Positions 55,842 through 63,750 of a stretch of 64,000 nucleotides of DNA are shown here, piece by piece; position 1 is the stretch's first letter; each line of letters begins with the position of its first letter. The notes beneath the pieces are model-generated. The model saw nothing but the letters and a program-made list of their open reading frames with translations, ran no database searches and was not told the DNA's origin. The DNA comes from Amycolatopsis eburnea. Lineage in GTDB: Bacteria; Actinomycetota; Actinomycetes; Mycobacteriales; Pseudonocardiaceae. A program made the translations under genes and the position numbers. The stretch lies in NCBI RefSeq assembly GCF_003937945.1, contig NZ_RSEC01000060.1:310001-374000 (forward strand). The letters are read 5' to 3'.

Positions 55842-56795
55842 ATGGTCTCCACGCCCACCGCCCAGGACACGCTGGCCACGGAGTTCGCCGAGCACCGGAG
55901 TCACCTGATCGGCGTCGCCTACCGGCTGACCGGCACCCGCGCCGACGCCGAGGACGCCGTCCAGGAGTCCTGGCTGCGGCTGGCCGGGCTCGACGACGCC
56001 GGCCGCGCGGCGATCCGGGACCTGCGGGGCTGGCTGACCACCGTCGTCGGCCGGATCTGCCTCGACCGGCTGAAGTCGGCCGCGGCCCAGCGCGAGAAGT
56101 ACGTCGGCAACTGGCTGCCCGAGCCGGTCGTCACGCCGTTCGGGCGCCCGGTGAGCGAAGACCCCCTCGACGTCGCCGTGCGGGACGACGGCCTGCGGAT
56201 GGCCGCGCTGGTCGTGCTCGACAAGCTGACCCCGGAGCAGCGCGTCGCGTTCGTGCTGCACGACGCCTTCTCCGTGCCGTTCGCCGAGATCGCGGACGCG
56301 CTCGGCGTCTCGGCCGAGGCCGCGCGCCAGCACGCGTCCCGCGGCCGCAAGGCACTGGCCGACGCCGACCCGGCGCCGCGCGTGCCCCTGGAGGACCAGG
56401 CGAAGATCCTCGAGAAGTTCGTCATCGCCCTGCAGGCGGGCGACATCCGGGCGATGACCGAGCTGCTGGCCCCGGACGTCGTGCTCGTCGGCGACTCGGA
56501 CGGCAAGGGCCGGACCACGCGCCAGCTCATCGTCGGCGCGGACAAGATCGCCCGGTTCTTCGTGGGCCTCACGAGCAAGTACCCGCCCGGGGTGCTCACC
56601 GCCGGCACCCCGGTGCTGGTCAACGGCGATCTGGGCGTGTACCTCGCCCCGCAGCCGGGCCAGGACGGCTACTTCGCCCTCGACGAGCACGTGCAGGCGA
56701 TGACCGTCCGCGACGGGAAGATCGTGGCGATCTACGACATCGTGAACCCGGACAAGCTGACCCGGATCACGCGTCCTGGCGACGAGCCCGCGTGA
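55842..56795 (+). CDS. ECF41-family sigma factor
   Basis: A 317-residue sigma factor with region 2 (LIGVAYRLTGTRADAEDAVQESWLRL in pieces), region 4 (LTPEQRVAFVLHDAFSVPFAEIA) and the ECF41 C-terminal domain. All hallmarks are present: NWLPEP, SDGKG in place of DGGGK, and NPDKL near the end. It is divergent from dnaG with 41 bp between. An AhpD/CMD-type gene, a usual ECF41 partner, lies 0.8 kb on. The 3' end overlaps the ABC-2 permease gene by 29 bp on the opposite strand. Confidence 0.93.
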   Translation: MVSTPTAQDTLATEFAEHRSHLIGVAYRLTGTRADAEDAVQESWLRLAGLDDAGRAAIRDLRGWLTTVVGRICLDRLKSAAAQREKYVGNWLPEPVVTPFGRPVSEDPLDVAVRDDGLRMAALVVLDKLTPEQRVAFVLHDAFSVPFAEIADALGVSAEAARQHASRGRKALADADPAPRVPLEDQAKILEKFVIALQAGDIRAMTELLAPDVVLVGDSDGKGRTTRQLIVGADKIARFFVGLTSKYPPGVLTAGTPVLVNGDLGVYLAPQPGQDGYFALDEHVQAMTVRDGKIVAIYDIVNPDKLTRITRPGDEPA

Positions 56796-57537
56796 TCCCG
56801 GCCGCCAGCAGCAGCGCGGCGAAGGCGCCGAAGTAGGCCAGCGCCCAGGCCGGGGGCAGCGGCGAGTCCGACAGCACCGCGGCGTTGCCGCCGTCGCGGC
56901 CCGCGTTCGCCTCGCCGGTGCCGCTGAGGAACTTCGTGGCGGCGTTCAGCGGCAGCCACCGGTGGATCGCCTCCCCGGCCCGCGGGATCAGCTGGACGAC
57001 GTTCTCCGCCATCAGCGGGTAGGCCACGAGCACCGCGACCGCGCCCGCGGTGTGGCGCGCGAGCAGGCCGACGCCGACCCCGCACACGGCGGCGAGCGCG
57101 AACACCGGGCCGGTGCCGGCGACGATCGTCCAGTCCGCGGCGCTGTCCAGCGCCAGGTCGGCGTCCGACGCGAGGACCCGCGCGACCAGCCACGCCGCGA
57201 ACGCGGCCGCCTCGCCGATCCCGAACGCGTAGCCGGCGACGAGCGCGGCCTTGGCCAGCAGCACCGGCGTCCGGCCGGGCACGGCCTGGAAGGTGCCGTG
57301 GATCGTGCCGGAGTGGTATTCGCTGGTCACCGCGAGCGCGCCCAGCACCAGCACCGCGACCAGCGCGAGCTGATAGCCGAACTGGGTGCTCGCGACGGTC
57401 GGCGGCAGCCGGGACTCGGTGGCGGTCAGCGCCGTGAGCGCGGCCGGGAAGGCCAGCGCGACGAGCGCGAAGAGACCGCACACCCAGGGCGTGGCGATGC
57501 TGAAGAGCTTGATCCGTTCACTGGCGACGAGGTGCAT
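56767..57537 (-). CDS. ABC-2-type transporter permease
   Basis: A 256-residue membrane protein with six predicted helices. Features: SERIKLFSIATPWVC at the start, LVLGALAVTSEYHSGTIHGTFQAVPGR in pieces (typical of actinobacterial ABC-2 permeases), then VAVLVAYPLMAENVVQL. No ATPase gene lies next to it in this window, so it is an orphan or uses a distant subunit. It may export a small molecule or lipid; substrate unknown. The 63-bp gap to the CMD gene upstream holds a GC hairpin. Confidence 0.85.
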   Translation of the reverse strand: MHLVASERIKLFSIATPWVCGLFALVALAFPAALTALTATESRLPPTVASTQFGYQLALVAVLVLGALAVTSEYHSGTIHGTFQAVPGRTPVLLAKAALVAGYAFGIGEAAAFAAWLVARVLASDADLALDSAADWTIVAGTGPVFALAAVCGVGVGLLARHTAGAVAVLVAYPLMAENVVQLIPRAGEAIHRWLPLNAATKFLSGTGEANAGRDGGNAAVLSDSPLPPAWALAYFGAFAALLLAAGITRARRQDA

Positions 57538-57600
57538 GCGCGGAACGGTCCCGCGGCGGACCCCGGTGGCGCGTCCACCCGGGGTCCGATCCTCCGCGTC

Positions 57601-58167
57601 CTACGGGAGCGGGACGCGGCAGGCGTCGCCCGAGGTGAAGCCCTGGTCGACGATGCCGAGCGCGCTGTTCATCCGGGCGCGGGAGTTCTCCAGCGCGATC
57701 TGGTAGGTCAGCTCGACGACGCCTTCGCGGCCGAACTCGCGCTCGAGCTCGGCGACCTGCTCGTCGGTGACCGTGACCTGCTCGCCGGACATCGCGTCGG
57801 CGTAGGCGATCGCGAGCCGTTCCTGGTGGCTGAACGCGGGCGAGGTCGCGTAGTCGTCGATCTGCTTCAGCCGTTCGATGTCCAGGCCGTCGTGCTTCTG
57901 CAGCATCGTGCCGAAGTCGACGCACCACGAGCAGCCGATGCGGGTCGCGACCCGGTAGACGGCGAGTTCCCGCACGCTGACCGGCAGCCGCCGGGACGCG
58001 CGTTCCACCAGCAGCTCGTGCACGACGTTCGCGCGCAGCAGGCCGGGGTGGTGCGCGACGACGGCCATCGGCTCGGGCACGGCGCCGTAGCGGCGGCCGG
58101 CGATCCGGTAGAACAGCTTGAGGACCGGTCCGGCTTCGGTGCTCTTCTTCGCGGTGATGCGCGGCAT
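57601..58167 (-). CDS. Carboxymuconolactone decarboxylase/AhpD-type protein
   Basis: A 188-residue CMD-family protein. The CxxC-like active site is IGCSWCVDFGTMLQKH, with the Cys pair and following residues in AhpD position; FSHQERLAIAYADAM and VELTYQIALENSRARMNSALGI follow. It can act as a peroxidase or thiol-disulfide reductant partner. The ATG follows GAAGGAGA. It starts 23 bp after the MFS gene's stop, so the two form an operon. CMD proteins are common ECF41 partners, and one ECF41 gene lies nearby, but they do not share a transcript here. Confidence 0.88.
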   Translation of the reverse strand: MPRITAKKSTEAGPVLKLFYRIAGRRYGAVPEPMAVVAHHPGLLRANVVHELLVERASRRLPVSVRELAVYRVATRIGCSWCVDFGTMLQKHDGLDIERLKQIDDYATSPAFSHQERLAIAYADAMSGEQVTVTDEQVAELEREFGREGVVELTYQIALENSRARMNSALGIVDQGFTSGDACRVPLP

Positions 58168-58190
58168 TTCCGTTCTCCTTCGTCTCGCGG

Positions 58191-59549
58191 TCACGAGGAG
58201 GACGAGACGGCTTCCCCGGACGTGACAGCGGGCGCTGTGAGCCACGCCACCAGCAGGACCGCGGCCGCGCCGGCGAACACGACGGTCAGGCCCGGCGCGG
58301 CCAGGCCGCCGGTCGTGGCCAGCGCCAGCCAGCCGAAAACAGCGGCGCCGGCCAGGCCGCCCGCCTGCCGGGCGAAGGTCAGCGACCCCAGCGTGACGCC
58401 GAGCAGCGCGCGGTCCGCCCGCGTCTGGCCGAGCACGGTGTAGGCGGACGTGCAGACCGCGAACGCGGCGCCGATCGCGAACAGCCCCGGGGCGAGCAGC
58501 CAGGGCACGCCGTCCAGCGCGGCCGCGGCGGCGATCGCGGCGAGTCCCGCCGTGCCGAGCAGGCAGCCGAAGCGGCCCCACGCCGTCATGTCCGGGTGAC
58601 GGCGGGCCAGCGCGGCGAAGGACGCGGAGAGGGCGAGCTGCCCGGCGGCCATCGCGACGAGCAGCAGCCCGGTGCCCGCCGCGTCGGAGCCGAGCGCGGC
58701 GACCAGCGCGACGTAGGTGAAGGTGCCGTAGAGCGCGGCGCCGGCGAGGCCGTTGACGACCACCGCGCGCTTGAGGACGGCGTCCGCGAAGACCTTCGGC
58801 GAGATCAGCGGGCTCGCGGTGCGGCGCTGCCTGAGGACGAACAGGAACCCGGTCGCAACGACGGTCGCGACGAGCAACGGTGTCCACAGTGGACTGCGAG
58901 CGAGGGTGTCGAAGGTACCCAGCGCCACCACCGCGGCGCCCGCGACGGCCAGCAGCGCGCCACCCGGCACGTCGAGCTTCTCCTTGGTACCGCGGGGTTT
59001 CGCGGGCAGCCCGCGCCACCCGAGCACGAGGGCGGGCACGCACAGCGGGAGGTTGACGAGGAAGATCCACCGCCAGCCGGGCCCGGCCGCGAGCAGCCCG
59101 CCCAGCGGCGGCCCGCCGAGGGTCGCGGCGGCGAAGACGGCGGTCTGCCAGCCTTGGCGGCGCAGGAGCTCGTCGCGTTCGAACAGCTCGCCGAGCGCGC
59201 TCATCGCCGTGACGATCAGGCCGCTGCCGCCCAGCCCCTGCAGCGCGCGGGCGGCGATCAGCGACCCGACGTCCGGCGCGGCGGCGCACCACGCGGACGC
59301 GGCGGCGAACACGAGGACCGACGCGGCGAAGGACGCGCGGCTGCCGTAGAGGTCGCCGAGCCTGCCGTGCAGCGGCGTCGCGACGGTCAGGGTCAGCAGG
59401 CCGGCGGCGGTCACCGCGACCAGGCCGGTGCGGGCGTGCAGGTCGGCGCCGATGGACGGCAGGGCCGCGGTGACGATCAGGCCGTCGAGCTGGGCCATGG
59501 CCATGCCGAGCAGGAGCCCGGCGAACGCGAGGTTCCGAGATGCGTGCAT
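58191..59549 (-). CDS. MFS drug/proton antiporter (DHA2-like)
   Basis: A 452-residue transporter with about 12 to 14 helices. The motif A variant HGRLGDLYGSR, the D1 motif MAMAQLDGLIVTAALPSI and the antiporter motif C region GGPPLGGLLAAGPGWRWIFLVNLP are typical of drug exporters. ATG 59549 is chosen at the first helix. Divergent from a MarR gene across a perfect palindrome, the classical arrangement for MarR-controlled efflux. A CMD protein is co-transcribed downstream. Confidence 0.9.
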   Translation of the reverse strand: MHASRNLAFAGLLLGMAMAQLDGLIVTAALPSIGADLHARTGLVAVTAAGLLTLTVATPLHGRLGDLYGSRASFAASVLVFAAASAWCAAAPDVGSLIAARALQGLGGSGLIVTAMSALGELFERDELLRRQGWQTAVFAAATLGGPPLGGLLAAGPGWRWIFLVNLPLCVPALVLGWRGLPAKPRGTKEKLDVPGGALLAVAGAAVVALGTFDTLARSPLWTPLLVATVVATGFLFVLRQRRTASPLISPKVFADAVLKRAVVVNGLAGAALYGTFTYVALVAALGSDAAGTGLLLVAMAAGQLALSASFAALARRHPDMTAWGRFGCLLGTAGLAAIAAAAALDGVPWLLAPGLFAIGAAFAVCTSAYTVLGQTRADRALLGVTLGSLTFARQAGGLAGAAVFGWLALATTGGLAAPGLTVVFAGAAAVLLVAWLTAPAVTSGEAVSSSS

Positions 59550-59555
59550 AAAGCA

Positions 59556-59569
59556 CACGTTATAACGTG
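59556..59569. promoter_or_regulatory. MarR operator in the MFS/MarR divergent promoter
   Basis: CACGTTATAACGTG is a perfect 14-bp palindrome, 7 bp from the MFS start and 5 bp from the MarR start. It includes TATAAC, a likely -10 for the leaderless MarR transcript, so a bound MarR dimer would block its own promoter. GTGCAT-type half-sites flank it. Confidence 0.75.
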
Positions 59570-59573
59570 CATT

Positions 59574-60023
59574 GTGCACACATCAAGCGATGGTGGTCCC
59601 GCGCTCTTCCGCCTGGTCCGCCACTGGGCCCGCCAATGGGCACCGGACGTCGTCGAGCGCTTCGCCGCCGACGCGCCGCCGACGTGGACGGTGCCGAACC
59701 TCTTCGTCATCCAGGCGATCGACGGCACCGCGTCCGACGAGGTCACCGTCGCGGACGTGGCCCGCCAGCTGGGCATCGACCGCTCGGTCGCCAGCCGGAT
59801 GACGACCGAAGCGGCCCGCGACGGCTTCGTGACGCGCTCGACGTCGACCCGCGACGCGCGCCGGGCGGTGCTGACGCTCACCGACGAGGCGAGGGCGTTC
59901 CTCGCGGCTTCGCAGGCCCACCAGCGCCAGGCGTTCGAGGCGCTGGTGGGGCATTGGCCCGCCGAAGACCGTGAGCGCTTCGCGGGCTACCTGAGCCGGC
60001 TGGCAGGCGAAGTCCTCGGCTAG
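59574..60023 (+). CDS. MarR-family transcriptional regulator
   Basis: A 149-residue MarR protein from GTG 59574. Winged HTH at about 45-105 (VTVADVARQLGIDRSVASRM, TRSTSTRDARRAVLTLTDEA). Transcription probably starts next to the GTG (TATAAC at 59561-59566). It is divergent from the MFS exporter with an operator-like palindrome between, so it most likely represses the MFS-CMD operon and itself. The ligand is probably an exported toxic compound. Confidence 0.9.
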   Translation: MHTSSDGGPALFRLVRHWARQWAPDVVERFAADAPPTWTVPNLFVIQAIDGTASDEVTVADVARQLGIDRSVASRMTTEAARDGFVTRSTSTRDARRAVLTLTDEARAFLAASQAHQRQAFEALVGHWPAEDRERFAGYLSRLAGEVLG

Positions 60024-60093
60024 CGGTGAGGCCGCTAGCAGGGACCAACTCACCGGCAGGCGGGTGAGTTGGCCGTTCCGGTCGGTGAGTTGG
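60019..60093. terminator. Two hairpins and a repeated GGTGAGTTGG between convergent genes
   Basis: GCTAGCGG-TGAGG-CCGCTAGC (60019-60039) overlaps the MarR stop. CCAACTCACC (60045-60054) pairs with GGTGAGTTGG (60063-60072), and a second GGTGAGTTGG copy follows at 60084-60093, offering an alternative pairing. The position between MarR and the convergent CMD-like gene suits bidirectional termination. Confidence 0.6.
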
Positions 60094-60159
60094 CCGCCGG
60101 GGTTGCTGCCTTGCCGAGCCCCGCCGCAGGCACCGCCATCGCAACCCGGCGAACGCGCA

Positions 60160-60831
60160 CTAGCTTTCGCCCAGGAAGGCGTTCAGCGCTTCCCAGGCGT
60201 GCCAGGCCCGGGTGACGCCGAACTGGGCGTTGAAGCGCACCGCGGCGCGGACGTCCTCCGGGGCCGCGCCACCCCGCAGCGCCCGCCCGACGTGCGTGCG
60301 GAACGTGTCGGCCAGCGTCTGGTAGTGGATGTCGACACTGAGGCTGGCCAGCCCGCGTTCGCGCTCGCTGAGCGTGCCGGGACCGTGCCCGGACCGCATC
60401 CGCGACTGCAGGTCGAAGTAGCCGGCGTACTGCGGGTCCAATTCGGCGAGCCGGGCCCGCACCGCCTCCGGCAGCGGGCTGGGGCCCGCCGACAGCAATT
60501 CCTCCGGCAGCGGCTCGGCGCCCGGCCGGGGGATCCCCAGCTCCGCCTCCAGCCCGGCGAGCCGTTCGAGCCCCTCGGCGGCGGCGTGGTAGCCGGTGTC
60601 GTAGGAGACGAACCGCAGGAGTTCCCGCAGGTCGGCGGTGGAGACGCCGGCGGCGAGCCCGGTCCGCACGTGCGCGGCGAACACCCCGCCCAGGGTCGAT
60701 TGGCAGACGTCGGCCGTGACGCGCAGGAACGTCTTCTCGCGATCGGTGAGCTCGGAAATGGCATCGAGGTAGCCGGCGGAGGCGCCCGCGAGCTGCGCGA
60801 ACACCAGGTCGAGCGGTTCGGTGGTGGTCAA
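60160..60831 (-). CDS. CMD-like (AhpD-fold) protein
   Basis: A 223-residue protein with two CMD-like units: residues about 28-80 (LTDREKTFLRVTADVCQST, AHVRTGLAAGVSTADLRELLRF) and about 150-210 (LSERERGLASLSVDIHYQT, RTHVGRALRGGAAPEDVRAAV). The CxxC of AhpD is absent; only a single Cys in VCQST is at the approximate site, so peroxidase activity is doubtful. It is divergent from a TetR gene across a double palindrome, which presumably represses it. Substrate unknown. Confidence 0.78.
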   Translation of the reverse strand: MTTTEPLDLVFAQLAGASAGYLDAISELTDREKTFLRVTADVCQSTLGGVFAAHVRTGLAAGVSTADLRELLRFVSYDTGYHAAAEGLERLAGLEAELGIPRPGAEPLPEELLSAGPSPLPEAVRARLAELDPQYAGYFDLQSRMRSGHGPGTLSERERGLASLSVDIHYQTLADTFRTHVGRALRGGAAPEDVRAAVRFNAQFGVTRAWHAWEALNAFLGES

Positions 60832-60863
60832 GATCGTGCTCCCTCATCGAGTTAACGGACGTA

Positions 60864-60904
60864 GCGCTACAGCTGTAGTGCGAGTGACACTACAGCTGTA
60901 GCGC
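60864..60904. promoter_or_regulatory. Double TetR operator (two CTACAGCTGTAG palindromes)
   Basis: CTACAGCTGTAG occurs at 60867-60878 and 60890-60901, each a perfect 12-bp palindrome. They form larger 17-bp arms (GCGCTACAGCTGTAGTG and its reverse complement) 7 bp apart, so the whole 41 bp is symmetric. It lies in the divergent region between the CMD-like and TetR genes; 23 bp centre-to-centre spacing puts the two sites about two helical turns apart. Confidence 0.8.
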
Positions 60905-60931
60905 AATGGGTGTCCAGCTATGCTGCCGGTG

Positions 60932-61540
60932 ATGGACGGAACCCCTGCCGCCCGACGGCGGCCCAATGCCCGAGGCCAGGGCGAGCTGCTGCGGGACGAG
61001 ATCGTCACGGCCGCGGTCGGGATGCTCGACGAGCTGGCCGACGACGAAGCGCTGTCCCTGCGGGCGGTCGCGCGGGTGGTGTCGATCGCGGCGACGTCGG
61101 TCTACCTGCACTTCCCGGACCGGGACGCGCTGGTGCTGGCCGCGATGCGGCGCTGCCACGAAGACCTCGTCCGCACCGGCGACGAAGCCGCCGAAGCCGC
61201 CCCGGATCCGGCCGCGGCCCTGCGCGCCCGGATCCTGGCGCAGGCCGCGTGGGCGCGCGAGCACCCCGGGCTCTACAAGGTGCTGCACGAAAGCCGGGTC
61301 CACCGGCGCCACGGCATGCCGTTCAAGGAGGTCATGGTGGCCCGCACGACCGAGGCGGTCCAGGCCTGCATGGACGCCGGCCTCGCCCCCGCCGACGACG
61401 CCGCGACGGTCGCCATCGACCTGCGGACCGCCGTCAACGGCATGCTGGCCCAGCGGATCAACGAGCCCGACCTGCCCTGGCCGCCGGCGGTCGAGCAGAT
61501 CGACCGGTTCCTGGTGAAGCTGGCCGGCCTGCGGCGCTGA
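60932..61540 (+). CDS. TetR-family transcriptional regulator
   Basis: A 202-residue TetR protein. HTH at about 14-60 (ELLRDEIVTAAVGMLDELAD, LSLRAVARVVSIAATSVYLHFPDRDAL in pieces). TATGCT at 60919-60924 lies seven bases before ATG 60932, so I take that as a leaderless start; ATG 60920 is four residues earlier. Divergent from the CMD-like gene, with two identical palindromes between. The ligand-binding domain resembles the WHG type (AREHPGLYKVLHE). Confidence 0.9.
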   Translation: MDGTPAARRRPNARGQGELLRDEIVTAAVGMLDELADDEALSLRAVARVVSIAATSVYLHFPDRDALVLAAMRRCHEDLVRTGDEAAEAAPDPAAALRARILAQAAWAREHPGLYKVLHESRVHRRHGMPFKEVMVARTTEAVQACMDAGLAPADDAATVAIDLRTAVNGMLAQRINEPDLPWPPAVEQIDRFLVKLAGLRR

Positions 61541-61578
61541 CTTGTGATCACGGCGAGAACGGGCTTGGGTGGGCGGGT

Positions 61579-61929
61579 ATGAACCCGGGTTACCCGACGG
61601 TGCTCCCGCGGATGGTGGTGCGCGACGTCGTCGCCACCGTCGCCTTCCTGCGCACCGTGTTCGGCGCGACCGGCGAGACCGAGAGCGGCCGGCCCGCCGA
61701 AATCCGCATCGGTGACTCGCCGCTGCTGGTGTCCGCCGAAGGCGAGCGCGAGCTCTTCCCCGCGTTCCTGTACGTCTACGTCGCCGACGTGGAGGCGACG
61801 TACCGCCGCGCGCTCGACTGCGGCGCGACGAGCCTGGAGGAACCGGCCGACCAGCCCTACGGCGACCGGCGCGCCATGATCCGCGACCCGTTCGGCAACG
61901 TCTTCCAGATCGCCCGGCGCCGCGGCTGA
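61579..61929 (+). CDS. VOC-superfamily (glyoxalase/bleomycin-resistance-like) protein
   Basis: A 116-residue single VOC domain. It starts PTVLPRMVVRDVVATVAFLRTVFGA and shows AFLYVYVADVEATYRRALDCGATSLEEP and ending MIRDPFGNVFQIARR, the conserved DPFGN signature. Most similar to PhnB/YaeR-type stand-alone VOC proteins. The metal-ligand set is incomplete for glyoxalase I, so a binding or unknown enzymatic role is more likely. The ATG follows a weak GGGTGGGCGGG. Convergent with the next TetR gene, 3 bp apart. Confidence 0.85.
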   Translation: MNPGYPTVLPRMVVRDVVATVAFLRTVFGATGETESGRPAEIRIGDSPLLVSAEGERELFPAFLYVYVADVEATYRRALDCGATSLEEPADQPYGDRRAMIRDPFGNVFQIARRRG

Positions 61930-61932
61930 CCG

Positions 61933-62544
61933 TCAGCCCGGCAGCGCCGTCCGCCCGGTCAGGCAGCGTTGCACGAGCGGGCCGAAGCTGCCGGCCAGCT
62001 CGTCGACGGACGCCGACGCGATCGGTTCGATCCGCACGATGTAGCGCGCGACCGCGAGCCCCAGGATCTGGACGTTGACCATGCCCGCCCGCAGCGCGGC
62101 GTCCGGCGCGTCGAGCATCGCCGCGAGCCGGCCGGTGATCTCCCGGTCGATGAACTCGCGCAGCAGCGCTTCGGACTGTTCGTCGGTGGGCGCCGACCTG
62201 GTCAGCATCACGAGCGGGGTGCGGTCCGACTTGTCGAGGTTCTCCAGGAGCGTCCGGACGATGCGGTCGCCCATGCCGTCGAGGCCGCCCGTGAAGATCG
62301 ACTCGATGGCCGGCGGGACGGCGCCGGACATTTCGATCGCGGCGGCGAACAGGCCCTGCTTGGTGCCGAAGAAGTAGAACACCATCGCCGGGTCGACCTC
62401 CGCGGCGGTGGCGATCGCGCGCACGGTCGTGCCGCGGTAGCCGTGCCGGCCGAACAGCTCGCGGGCGGTCCGCAGGATCCGCTGCTTGCTCTCCGCGCCG
62501 GACCGCCAGCGTCCGGGGCGGTGGGGGACGTCTTCCTCTGCCAT
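61933..62544 (-). CDS. TetR-family transcriptional regulator
   Basis: A 203-residue TetR protein. HTH at about 18-63 (SKQRILRTARELFGRHGYRGTTVRAIATAAEVD in pieces, MVFYFFGTKQGLF). The C-terminal domain resembles the TetR_C_7-like group (LLREFIDREITGRLAAML). Divergent from an FAD monooxygenase gene across CTTCATCA-type inverted repeats, so it probably represses that gene. ATG 62544 is the start; ribosome site GGAAG. Confidence 0.9.
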   Translation of the reverse strand: MAEEDVPHRPGRWRSGAESKQRILRTARELFGRHGYRGTTVRAIATAAEVDPAMVFYFFGTKQGLFAAAIEMSGAVPPAIESIFTGGLDGMGDRIVRTLLENLDKSDRTPLVMLTRSAPTDEQSEALLREFIDREITGRLAAMLDAPDAALRAGMVNVQILGLAVARYIVRIEPIASASVDELAGSFGPLVQRCLTGRTALPG

Positions 62545-62565
62545 GACCGCCGAAGCCTAACACTC

Positions 62566-62622
62566 TTTCTTCATCACTCGGTGGAGTTTGCCGTACAGTG
62601 TTCTTCATCAGGCGGTGAAGAA
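62566..62622. promoter_or_regulatory. Repeated TTCTTCATCA operator in the TetR/monooxygenase promoter
   Basis: TTCTTCA (62601-62607) pairs with TGAAGAA (62616-62622), and an identical TTCTTCATCA half-site lies at 62567-62576 followed by a weaker second half. Two operator copies in the divergent region fit autoregulation by the TetR gene plus repression of the monooxygenase. Confidence 0.6.
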
Positions 62623-62634
62623 AGGGGTGGTGGC

Positions 62635-63750
62635 GTGAAGGTGATCGTGGTCGGCGCCGGACTCGGCGGGTTGACGCTGGCCCACGGGTTGCGCCGGGCG
62701 GGGATCGACGTCGTGGTGTACGAGCGGGACGGCGAAGCGGGACGTCCGCAGGGCATCAGCCTGCACGTCGACGACCGGGGCACCTCGGCGCTGCGGGCGT
62801 GCCTGCCTCCGGAGCACGCCGCGATGGCGGCGGCCACCACGGGCGGTCCGCGCGAACGGACGCTGACGCTGTCCGACGTGGCCGGAGAGCTCACCGTCGT
62901 GGCGTCCCGGCCGGCGGACGGCGCCGAGGGCCGGGCACGGCCCGGTCGGCAGACGCATCGGCCGCTGCTCCGGGCGATTCTGCTGACCGGGCTGGAGGAT
63001 TCGGTGCGGTTCGGGGCGGAGTTCACGCGGTTCGAGCGGCGGGCCGGCGGCACGGTCCGGGCCTGGTTCGCCGACGGCCGCGTGGACACCGGGGACGTGC
63101 TGGTCGGCGCGGACGGGATCGGTTCGGCGGTCCGCCGCCGCTACCTGCCGCACGTGCGCGTGACCGACACCGGACGACGCATGCTCATGGGCGCGACGCC
63201 ACTGCGGGCCGCGGCTGGGCTGCCGGAGCTGATCGGCGACAGCCCGGCCGTCGTGCGGGTGGGAGGCACGATGATGGTGCTGGGCGTGCTGCGGTTCACC
63301 GAATCTCCCGTGACCGCGCGGGAGCGGTGGCTGCCCGCACTGCGTCCCGGCGCCGTCGCCGGGATCGAGGACTACGTGATGTGGGCCTTGCCCACCACGC
63401 GGGAGCGGCTCGGTGCGGCGGGGTCGTTGCCGGAGCTGGCCGGGGACCTGCACCCCACGTTGCGGGCGGTCGCCGCCGAGGCGTGGCCGGACGTCACGGT
63501 CGCGCTGCGGATCGGGACGATCCCGCCGATGCCCGCCTGGCCCGCCGGTCCGGTCACGCTCCTCGGCGACGCCATCCACCTGGCGCCGGGCTTCGGCGGC
63601 AACCTGGCGATGCGGGACGCGCACCGCCTCTGCGAAGCTCTGGCCGAGGCGCGGCGCGGCCGGCTCGATCTGCTCGACGCGATCGGCTCCTACGAGGAAA
63701 CCCTGCGGCGCACCAGCTTCACGTCCGTCCCGGCGGAGGCGGGCGCATGA
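62635..63750 (+). CDS. FAD-dependent aromatic-ring monooxygenase (PHBH-type)
   Basis: A 371-residue flavoprotein hydroxylase. FAD site IVVGAGLGGLTLAHGLRRAG, the DG segment VLVGADGIGSAVRRRYLP, and GDAIHLAPGFGGNLAMRDAH (GD motif). Group A monooxygenases hydroxylate aromatic or polyketide substrates with NAD(P)H. GTG 62635 follows AAAGGGG. Divergent from a TetR gene; its stop overlaps the next gene (ATGA). Similar enzymes include TetX-like and polyketide hydroxylases; substrate unknown. Confidence 0.9.
   Translation: MKVIVVGAGLGGLTLAHGLRRAGIDVVVYERDGEAGRPQGISLHVDDRGTSALRACLPPEHAAMAAATTGGPRERTLTLSDVAGELTVVASRPADGAEGRARPGRQTHRPLLRAILLTGLEDSVRFGAEFTRFERRAGGTVRAWFADGRVDTGDVLVGADGIGSAVRRRYLPHVRVTDTGRRMLMGATPLRAAAGLPELIGDSPAVVRVGGTMMVLGVLRFTESPVTARERWLPALRPGAVAGIEDYVMWALPTTRERLGAAGSLPELAGDLHPTLRAVAAEAWPDVTVALRIGTIPPMPAWPAGPVTLLGDAIHLAPGFGGNLAMRDAHRLCEALAEARRGRLDLLDAIGSYEETLRRTSFTSVPAEAGA

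Noticed and set aside
55689..56690. Long minus-strand frame opposite the second ECF41 gene
   Set aside because: Shadow of the sigma gene; composition is typical antisense GC-rich sequence with no motif.
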